A stretch of DNA of 64,000 bases from Uloborus plumipes (lineage: Eukaryota; Arthropoda; Arachnida; Araneae; Uloboridae). The stretch covers positions 62,001 to 126,000 of the forward strand of contig JAXGGA010001162.1 in assembly GCA_038373865.1 (NCBI GenBank), written 5' to 3'. A program made the position numbers and the translations under genes. Below are positions 1 through 64,000 of the stretch, one piece after another; within the stretch, counting starts at the first letter, position 1, and each line of letters begins with the position of its first letter. Below the pieces are notes generated by a model. That model did no database searches, was not told the DNA's origin, and worked only from the letters and a program-made list of their open reading frames with translations.

Positions 1-1910
1 CTTTTTTCCTTGAAGCTTCTTGTGTAGCTTTTCCTGCGATGAATAGCTTGCTGAACTTCCCGGTGAAGTGACCAACAGTAATCCCCCATCATGTTGTAGC
101 ATGTGTTTCAGCAGTGCTGCCAACATCATCTTTGTTCATTAGACCTATTTTTTCATGTTATCTTAACTATGAAAAAGCTGTTAAATTCTAAAAATGTTTC
201 TTTATTTCATGAATGTAACTATAAAATGTGAATAAATGGTGGGTGATACAACTTTTTAAGCATCATATTTGGATTCAGCAACCTAAACAACATAAGAATA
301 AGGTATTTTCATTAAAAAAGTTTTTTCATAGTTGGCCTGTGTTATCAATAGTTTCATTTGTTACATGTATGCTTTTCCGATTTCACGATATCCTCGATTT
401 AACGATAATTCTTTGCAGTCCCTAAGTAATCGTTAAATTGAGGATATACTGTACTTGAAAAAAGTATGGTTTTATGAGTAGATGTATGTTTAAGTACTTA
501 GCAAAAGAACTGAATTGAAAAAAAATGTTGAAATAAAATATTTGTTAATTAGAATAAATTTTTGTACTTTAGGGAAGATTTTTGTGTTAAAGTCGCAGGG
601 AAGATTAATCACAGACACACTTAAGATACTTTATTATTTACGTGTTTTTTTTTTTTTTGAGGTGATCAAGGTGAACAGATGATAAAAATTATGATTGAAA
701 ATGTGATTGCAAGTTACTAAAAGGTTGAGAGCTTTTTAGCTAGCACTAATATTTTTTGCTTCAAAGTTCCGATTGTTCTTCCAATCATTTGCCCTAGTTA
801 CTTTAAATTTTTCTCTCAAGCCTCTTGTTTCTTGGGAGCTTAAAGTGTCTAATGTAATTTAAAGAAGTACAAATTTTGAAATAACTAAATGAATCTTTTA
901 AGTTTTTAGATTCACGGATAAAATTTCAGGAAAAATAATTATTTGTCCTAAAGTGTTTCATTCTGAAAACATAAATATTCCTTCTTTTTATAGGTGTTGC
1001 ATTAAAAAAGAGAGAGAGAAAAAAAAGAGTTTTCGTCTGCATTTTTTTCTCTCCCAGGAAAATGAAGCTTAACATCATTGGTGCAGGTGGCAATAGAACT
1101 AATAAAATGTTGAACTAATGATATAATTACGATATTAAAAATCAATTCATTTGCTGAAAAACAAGAAAGTGCCAAAGGAATTATGAAATTGTGTTTCTGA
1201 CATCAGTGATTTATTAATGGTTATCGTTAGTACAATCATTAGTAATATAGGAATATTATTAGAGCTTGTGACTTTGTGTGCCACTTAACCGGAGGTAAAA
1301 AAATGTTTTTATAGATTGAATATCTATGCACATATTGACTCGATTCGACATTTATTTTTCTAACACTTTCAATAGAAAACAACGTTTTTTGATTAGCTTC
1401 AGTTTTTACTTTACGGCAGTGTTAAAGCAAAATCTCATCATATTGTTGGGATCATTTCATTTTGATCATATTGAGGTCGCACTACTATAGGCTCTGAAAA
1501 CAAGTAACATTCCGTATTAAAGTAGCAGGCGATTTAGTTCTCTATTTCGTTAGTCATTTAATAGATGATGCCACTGAAACGTTTCAAAAAGACTTCTCAA
1601 TTTTGTAGTTCCACCTCTGCCGACTCGAAATCTTATGCGCACTTCGAAGAAATCGCTTTAATGAGTCGAAAAGCAATGGATAGGTTTTGGGTGCGCATCT
1701 CTCAAAAAACGAACAACACAATTGCTCAGAAACTGTTGCTATTGCGTAATGCGAGTTCAATATGATTGGGTTTAATTAATAAGGTTTCGAATTTATTTTC
1801 GTCCGCCATTTTCGAAAAACTTATATTCTTAACACACATTTATTTTTACCGAAAAATCAAATTATTATTATTATTATTTAGTTTTAAGATAATAGAATGG
1901 CGTGTCTCAC
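1..1910 (-). other. Intron / downstream sequence left of last exon
   Basis: AT-rich. No further exon of the gene was found by looking for phase-1 splice pairs. It contains a pogo/Tigger-like terminus at 388-453. An open frame on the plus strand at 1565-1765 has slightly raised GC but no recognised domain. Confidence 0.5.
388..453. mobile_element. pogo/Tigger-like terminus with hairpin
   Basis: Arms 388-406 and 429-447 are complementary with one mismatch (ATATCCTCGATTTAACGAT and its reverse). The right side runs into GGATATACTGTA, which resembles the ends of Tigger-type elements (a run of TTTAACG/CGATTTAA ending in CTGTA at a TA target). Only this short piece is recognisable; the other end was not found. 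Confidence 0.5.
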
Positions 1911-57237
<55,327 letters not shown>

Positions 57238-57846
57238 CTAAAACACGTTATGATTGGGATTTCAATGACGTTTTCGTGATGTTTTTAGAGGACCCTGCGA
57301 AGCGATTTTGTTTAGGGGAAGTTTTATAGGTAAAAAATAAACAAATAAACCAAGTCTAGCGAACTTTTCAGATTAGTTTACTATATGTCTGAACATGGGG
57401 AAAAAATTCTTTTTGAGAAAAATATTCACATGCGACCGATTTTTATACACGTTCGTGCGTCTGCTGTTTCAATCGGAGGGACAGATGGAGCTCGTAATTT
57501 TTCTCTGAAACTAAAAAACAAATACAATTTCAATTTTGATGTATATTTCTTCGATCTGAACTAAAAATAACTTTAAAAAAATGAATGTTTTCTCAGGTTT
57601 GGAAAAAAAGTGCTGTTTGCAAAAAAATAAAAACTAAACAAAAAAAAAAAAAAAAAAAATCAGCATGCTAAAAAAAATTGTTCAAATAGAAGAAACATTT
57701 ATGAAAATCAAAGTGGTGTTTGTTTGTTTTTTTGTTTCAGCTGAAAATTACGAGCTACTGTCCGTCGTTGAAACCACTCCTAGCACTTAGGAACCATTCC
57801 ACTTTAAAAAAGGGTGATGGGTTGTGAGTGGGAGCTTTCCAAAGTA

Positions 57847-58395
57847 CAGTGAACCCTCACTTATACGCCGCCTCATTTATGCGCCTTTTTCAGTTATACG
57901 ACGATTTTAAATGGTCCCAGCACATTCTATAGCAAAATAATGATAGTATCATTCGTTTATGCGACGCTCTAAAGATAAATATTTCACTTCTGCGCCGAAT
58001 TTTCCCTAACATGTAAAAAAAATAATTAATTTCTTTAAGAAATAAGCATTTTTCTTCACTTTCCTCTTTAATCTTTCGCCTTTATTGCTCACTGAACTCA
58101 TTTTTTCCGCATGAACTAGAGTTCAGAAAGGGACAATTATCCATTATGCATCATTTTAAAGGGTACAGTTTGTAATTAGTTATGAGAAATTTTTCTTTTC
58201 TCTTTTTCATTGTAGTTAAGTTACAGTAACTGCCAAGCTGTAGTAATATGTCCCTTTTCTATAGAAACATTCTTATTCACTCTCTCATTGTTGCGTTTTA
58301 GTCCTTTAAATATGCTTGTTCACTTATACGTCTCTCTCACTTATGCTCTTTTTCCTGTTGGTCCCTAGGACCGGCGCATAAGTGAGAGTTCACTG
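57847..58395. mobile_element. pogo/Tigger-like MITE
   Basis: 549 bp between TA dinucleotides. Left end CAGTGAACCCTCACTTATAC, right end inverted CAGTGAACTCTCACTTATGC. Sub-terminal CTTATACG/CGCATAAG motifs recur. No coding. It is a different family from the element at 54.3 kb. Confidence 0.85.
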
Positions 58396-60758
58396 TATTC
58401 AATTCAAAATTTGGATTTGCTATCCTTTTGACACATTCAGCTAAACTATGTATTTGAAATTAGCATCATTCTACGTTGTTGGATATGGCTCAAAATGCTT
58501 CTTATTATTCTTCCCCTTATTGTTATCTTACCTATCACCATTATTTTGGTAAGATTATAGAGGACCTGACCCATGCGTAAAAAAGTGGAAGAATTTACCT
58601 AAAAAATCAGACAGTACATCTGCCCCGCCAAATGAAAACAGCAGTTGCACGAATGTGCATAAAAATCGGTTGATGTGAATATTTTTCTCTAAATTATCCC
58701 CCATGTTCAGACTATGCAATAAAATAATCTTTAAAGTTCGCTTCATTTGCTTTTTTTCTTTTTTTAATCGAAAAATTCCCCAAAAAATCGATTTTGCGTC
58801 TTCTAAAGAGACCCGAAATCTGCAAATATTATTACTTTGAGAATAATGCTACTCACAATGCAGAACTTGTCGTCAATATTTATATAAATAATTAAGTATT
58901 GTATAGAATGACCAGACCGTCGCTTTATAGAATATCTAGGAGTTTCAAACAACATCAAAGCTTCATTATCTTATAATCTTTTTTTATAATATCGGTGTTT
59001 GATAGATTGACAATAACAAACAATTTATTTGTAATAATTTTAATTTTTAACTACAGATGTTTCTTGAGGGAACAAAACTTGGTATCAACAAAATAATTCT
59101 ACGATATAAAATAAAAACTATAAATGACTATTTGTTAACAGTCTCATTCATTATTACTTTTGCAGTTAATTTTTTTACATATCTTGTGGTAAAAATGGAG
59201 AGATAGGGTAATTAGAGTTTTATGGCTAAATTAGTTTATATTCTTGTAATTTAAATTGTTGTACTAATTAATGCATTCAGGCTGACCAAAAATTTAGTTT
59301 TAACTTAGATTCTAATATAAAGAAATTGGAACCTATTAGAAATTCATGTTATTTGAAAACTTGGTTACTGACTAAATTTTCATCTCACTTCGCACATCGT
59401 TTTCAAGAAAAGTAGCAGTTTCACTTTAAAACATATGCTGAATTTAGTCGTACACGTCAAGAAATAAATACCTTACCATTAGTTTAATGAATTTATTTGC
59501 GTTTAGAGGAGAAAGCGCATATGCTGTTTGAACAGATTGAGCTTAAGAAGTGAAATTTATGAAGCGTAGTATCATAAAGATCTGTGATAGTCTACATAAC
59601 GTTTGAATTTGTCTCCACGCTGGCCGCGGTTCCAAAAAAGTTTCATCAAAATGCAATGTAAGATTTCCCGTCTCATTTTGTTGCTCAATCTTATTAAAAG
59701 TGTTTTCCAAAATAAATTGGCAAATAAATTAATCTGCTTGTACATTGTTAAAAACTTTTTTTTTTTTGTGTGTGTCCGTTTTAGAAAATTTAGTTATCAT
59801 TCCTGGAGTGCTGCTTAAAAGAGAATATAGGATGCAGTAACGATATTTTGAAATATTTTGCTAACAGATTTGATTTTTTGTAGCTCTTTTCTTCTGTGTG
59901 CATGCCTTGATAAAATACAAACGAAACTAGAGAATGAGTTTTAGATTGATTAGATTATTTTGAAAAATACGGAAAAAAAGGACATTTTAAAATTTCAGCG
60001 AAACATAACCCAAATCTAAACTAATCCAAAATTCACTAATGAGAAAATTTTAAGACATGAGCTTTTTTTTTCCATTTCAGTACCTAGACTAAAATATTGG
60101 CAAAAATACTGCTTTATTTTACCTGAAAAGTTGCAGCTCACTTTAAAGTAAATATTTTAAATACATAGATGTAACAAAATATACACCGTATTGAAATATT
60201 TAGACATAATTATTGGGAGTGAATTATTCATTTATTATATTAATTTCACTATATTTATTGTAAAAGAATTAATTTTTGAGAAATAATACAAAAGTAATCG
60301 ATAACCCTTTTACACATTTTTTGCGTCGTATTTTTAAATTTTACACAAATAAATACGGTAGTTTTATAAGTACGACTTTCCTAGTTAAAATGTGTACATT
60401 TTTAAGAGAGAAACTTTTCCAACCGATTTGTTGTTACATTAAGTAGCATGTTTGATTTTCTACTTTCCTCCGCATGTAATGGTAGTTTGTATTATGTTTT
60501 TTTTTTTTTTTTTTACTTTTTCAGCCTTTCCAAAACATCATTCGGCACTAATGACAGCAAAGAAAAATATGCTCCATAATAGCTCTATTAACAACATTTG
60601 CTGCTAAATTGGCAGACGTACAGAAAATAAACTTTCGCTCTCAGAAATATTTGAGCCCTTTTTATGGTTAAGAGTAACAATTTTACAAAGTAGTTTCTTA
60701 TGTATTGACGAGTTTTACTTTTTTTGAAAAGCTTCGTTTGCGTTTCAATATTTGTTAA

Positions 60759-60833
<75 letters not shown>

Positions 60834-61456
60834 AACATAAAATCAGAGACATCCTCCAGGATGTATTTCTATGCTAGGCAGTAGAACAAAACGTTATAAA
60901 GTTATAACCATTTTTATCTCTAAAATTCAAAAAAAGAAAAATATAAATATATGTTTTAAAATCAGTATAGAAGTAAGAAACAGGTATCAGCGAAAGTATA
61001 GATAAAGGTCGTGTGACATGGATCCAAGTATTGAAGTGTAAAATCGCGAAATGTAAATAATAAGCTTGGAACAAAGATATTACTCGGGTCTTTGTTAGGA
61101 ATTAAATACTCCTTGACGTTTCTTGAGGAGTGAAATTAATTTTGGAAAAGTGAAACATACGAAAAAGGAAGACTGTAATAGTGACTAGTTCCGTGAAAAT
61201 TTTTCTAAATTGAAGATAGAAAGGGAATAAGAGACACGTAAAATTTTGTAGTTTTACATTTAAAACGTTGGACATTTTGCATTTAATAACGCAATCGTCA
61301 TATTTTGAATTTTCATTATTTCCCCATTTTTCATGCTCTAAATTTCATTTTAAAATACAAAGTGTGCCTGTACATTTGGCTAAATTTTAAGCGTACTTCC
61401 AATTTTAACTAGTAAAATACGCTTGCAAAAAGTTAAGAAAATCTCTGCTTCGTATA
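58396..61456 (-). other. Intron or upstream sequence
   Basis: AT-rich. (TA)n at 60763-60829. No exon of the gene recognised. Whether this is intron or 5' flank depends on where the first exon lies. Confidence 0.5.
60763..60829. repeat. (TA)n microsatellite
   Basis: About 67 bp of uninterrupted TA repeats. Confidence 0.97.
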
Positions 61457-61985
61457 AGGTAAGTCGGAGGAAGATGCCAGTCGGGGGAAGACGCCAGTTT
61501 GATCAAAATTCGTTTATGCGTCGTTTGATGGCAATACTGAGCCACTTGTGAAATGTCTGGTCCAACATAGGATGTGGCTTCGCCATTTGTTTGAATTCAT
61601 TGACTTTAATTGGCGTTATTTTGTTTCTCCTAAGCATGCAACGTGGTGAGTACAACTTTTATAATATTCCGTTCCTCATACTTAAAGTTCATAAACGTAT
61701 TTGCTATTTTGAGTAAGATGTTAGCAATATAAGTGAGTAGTGCTTTATGTTAGACACACGCTGTATGCGAGGCGGGCCATAACAGTGCAGCAATAAAGAA
61801 ATAAGCGTGTGTTGCATCTTCCCCATATAGTTGAGGGAAGACGCCACATAGTACAGAAATGAGTGAAATGAGCTAAATTTTACTTATTTTTTGCTTTATA
61901 ACACTGAATAATATCCTATAAAATGTAAAAGAAATGACTTGCATGTTTTCTTATGCTTTCCTTAAAGTCATTATAACTTGTAACT

Positions 61986-62420
61986 GTGCCTCCACCAACA
62001 CGGAACCGTGGGATTTGCTGTCTAAAAGCAATTAGCCCTATTCCTCTAGTCGAAAAGTCAAAACCATCCGGACGTAAGATACAATCATCAGAAGTCTTAA
62101 CTAATTCCGAGAGGAGATCAGCTATGCGGGAAAAGGTCCGAATAAAGCTAGAAAAGGCGGGTACCGGGTAAGGGAACACATAACAAGAAACCTTTGAAAG
62201 TACAGAAGAAAAAGGGACATGTCAGCTCGTCATCCTCAAGAGAAAAAATTCCACTAGATTGCGAGTGATGACAGTTTTGATGATGGTAATAGTGACGATT
62301 TTTGTGCTGTGTGTAAAGGGTACTTCTTTGCTAAAAAAGGTCCCAAGTGTGACTGGATTCAGTGCATCTAATGCAACAAATGGTTGCATGAAAATTGTAA
62401 CGATGATCACTTGCACTAAT
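61986..62420 (+). pseudogene. Transposase C-terminal remnant with PHD-like zinc finger
   Basis: First part reads ISPIPLVEKSKPSGRKIQ and SSEVLTNSERRSAMREKVRI, a basic linker. After frameshift and stops comes FCAVCKGYF, KCDWIQC, stop, CNKWLHENC: C-x2-C, C-x2-C, H-x2-C spacing of a PHD-type finger. Several stops show it is dead. Confidence 0.6.
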
Positions 62421-62537
62421 CGAAATGTTGTGTACGCTGCTATTATTTTTTCCTACTAAATATGGCTGCTTTCTACAGTTATTATGTTCAAATTTCATTT
62501 TTTAATGTTTGACTTAATTTTTTATTTATTGGGGTGT

Positions 62538-62576
62538 TGTGGCATCTTCCCCCATATATATGGGGAAGATGCCACA
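62538..62576. repeat. Internal palindrome of terminal-repeat cores
   Basis: TGTGGCATCTTCCCC, 9 nt CATATATAT, then its exact reverse complement. It consists of two copies of the element's terminal motif head to head inside the pogo-like element. Confidence 0.85.
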
Positions 62577-62762
62577 AAAGAATGGTTTTTTCAATACATT
62601 AAATTTTTGACTTAATTTTGGACTTTGAGGAGCATTCATTGGTAATTAAAAATAATTAAACATTGAAAAATAAAGTATATTTGTTTGCAAGAACTTATTA
62701 TTTAAATTTCCAACGTAATCATCGAAAATTCCGTAACTGTGGCATCTTCCCCCGATTTACCT

Positions 62763-64000
62763 TATTCAATAAGCACAATTAGTGACAATAGGGTGCATTT
62801 AGTCATTTAAGCTGGACAAACAACTTTTGCAGCCATGTTATCAGAATTTAAACAACCTAAGGCACAAAATTAATGTAACCTGATGTACGAGTGTTGTAAT
62901 TAAACAATTCTACTATACAATAACACCAAACTGAATTTATTTTTTTACCATAGTAAATCTTTACCATTTTTGTAGCCTACGTAAACGATGAAGCGTATCA
63001 CTTATTATCAAAACTAATTACATAAACTAAACCTGCTTTATATCGAAGTTAAAAATTAAAAGTATGACAAGTTCGATGAAAAATACTGTAAGTTACGGTC
63101 ACACCGCGGTTTCATCCAAAAAATGCAAAAATAGTCGGCTGACATCATTATCGTCCGAGCATGCCATTAAAGGTTTAATCAGTGTCATTTCCCACCAAAC
63201 TTGAAAAACTCTCAATCAAAAATGATTCTCATAGACTTCACTTTGCATTGAATCGATACTGCTATCTACCCAAAATTACTCTTAAATCTTCCCTAAAAAA
63301 TGTCTTTTTGTAGTCCACGCATGCAAAAAATTTTCAAACTTAATGATCCTTTCATAATTAACGATAAAATATCCCGAGCGCTTCCACAAAATGAAAGTCT
63401 TGGTCATTATATCCAGAAGCATTCAGCCATTGACTAGCTAGGCAGAATATTACTTCATAAGATATTGTCTCTTCTATGACCTGAATCTTTAGAGAGCGTA
63501 TTTATTAAGTTATTTTGACTAAAGTTACTCTTGTTGGGGATATTTTACGAGGAAGATAATTTTTGTCAATTTCTCAGATATTAAATTCTATCTCAATTGG
63601 TTCTAGTTTGCCAGACATTTGTCATGCTGATGTACCTTTTGTGCAAACAGATTTTGTATACCGGAATCATATAGCAATATATTAGTAAAATGTGTATTTA
63701 AATACTATAAAAAAAAACAAAAAGTATAAATAATGACTAAAAAAATTGAAACTTAAAAATAGAGCTACAATTTTTAAAAAATGGGAAATACAGGACCGTC
63801 ATTTTGAATATTTCCAGGGGGGGGGGAGCAAAGGGTGTAAACACAATGTAAATTTGCCAAAAAAAGGCAAAAACCACGCCTACTCCTACTAACATGTAAA
63901 TACATTGATTTCCCAAAGTCATTGGAGAGGGGGGGGGTAGCAATTGATCCATCTGAACCCTGAAATCACGGGCCTGAAATAAATAAACTAAAGTAGGTGT
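62763..64000 (-). other. Intron or upstream sequence to window end
   Basis: AT-rich; poly-G runs at 63819-63828 and 63931-63938. No gene, exon or repeat family recognised. Confidence 0.5.

Larger units (their letters stand above)
61457..62762 (+). mobile_element. pogo-like DNA transposon (internally deleted, dead)
   Basis: 1,306 bp between TA dinucleotides with inverted ends AGGTAAGTCGGAGGAAGATG and, from the right, AGGTAAATCGGGGGAAGATG. The GGAAGAYGCCAC motif recurs internally at about 61832 and in a palindrome at 62538-62576. The plus strand holds the C-terminal part of a transposase with a PHD-like zinc finger, as in several pogo/jerky-type transposases. The N-terminal DNA-binding and most of the DDE domain are missing. 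Confidence 0.75.

Overview
The window looks like arthropod nuclear DNA, most likely from a chelicerate such as a spider. It is strongly AT-rich and gene-sparse, with long introns, decayed Tc1/mariner, pogo-like, piggyBac-like and Penelope-like elements, a tRNA-derived SINE and microsatellites. The chelicerate assignment is an inference from genome style and protein architecture; no taxon-specific marker was seen.

One split gene explains almost all the coding signal. It lies on the minus strand and reads from about 57.2 kb down to 1.9 kb. Seventeen exons (2,433 nt, 811 codons) can be placed with consensus splice sites and no in-frame stop. In protein order they are: a 33-nt micro-exon at 57.2 kb; a 21.7-kb intron; a 42-nt micro-exon at 35.5 kb; a ten-cysteine VWC-type domain at 32.5 kb; a half VWC module at 29.1 kb; VWC at 24.8 kb; a 30-nt micro-exon at 23.3 kb; VWC at 20.5 kb; an acidic linker at 19.8 kb; VWC at 18.8 kb; a double antistasin-like module at 16.4 kb; an exon pair at 14.5 and 12.2 kb; two single antistasin-like modules at 11.6 and 8.4 kb; and three double antistasin-like modules at 7.0, 4.7 and 1.9 kb. 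Neither the signal peptide/start nor the stop codon was found, so the gene appears open at both ends. The product should be a secreted or extracellular-matrix protein: VWC domains usually bind BMP-type ligands or matrix, and antistasin-like repeats are found in protease inhibitors and in CRIM1-type BMP regulators.

Every exon but one pair is symmetric phase 1-1. Any of them can therefore be skipped without a frameshift, the classic signature of exon shuffling. Very short linker exons alternate with the domain exons, so a family of isoforms with different domain spacing is plausible.

The introns hold the rest. By position: a Tigger-like terminus (0.4 kb); a mariner-like element with about 100-bp inverted ends (5.07-6.40 kb); an inverted pair of Penelope-like copies with GIY-YIG endonuclease coding (9.92-11.36 kb), carrying a copy of a segment found at 8.6 kb; a dead Tc1 element (12.94-14.13 kb); a SINE and an unidentified coding relic (14.8-15.5 kb); partial duplications that include splice donors (16.1 kb and 31.3-32.45 kb); a 138-bp tandem array (32.8-33.35 kb); a mariner relic (28.3-29.0 kb); two TTAA-flanked MITEs (42.2 and 45.2 kb); hairpins at 46.9 and 49.9 kb; two pogo/Tigger-like MITEs (54.3 and 57.8 kb); and a pogo-like element with PHD-like zinc-finger remains (61.5-62.8 kb). 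From 36 to 54 kb and from 58.4 to 61.4 kb there is almost nothing but AT-rich intron-like sequence.
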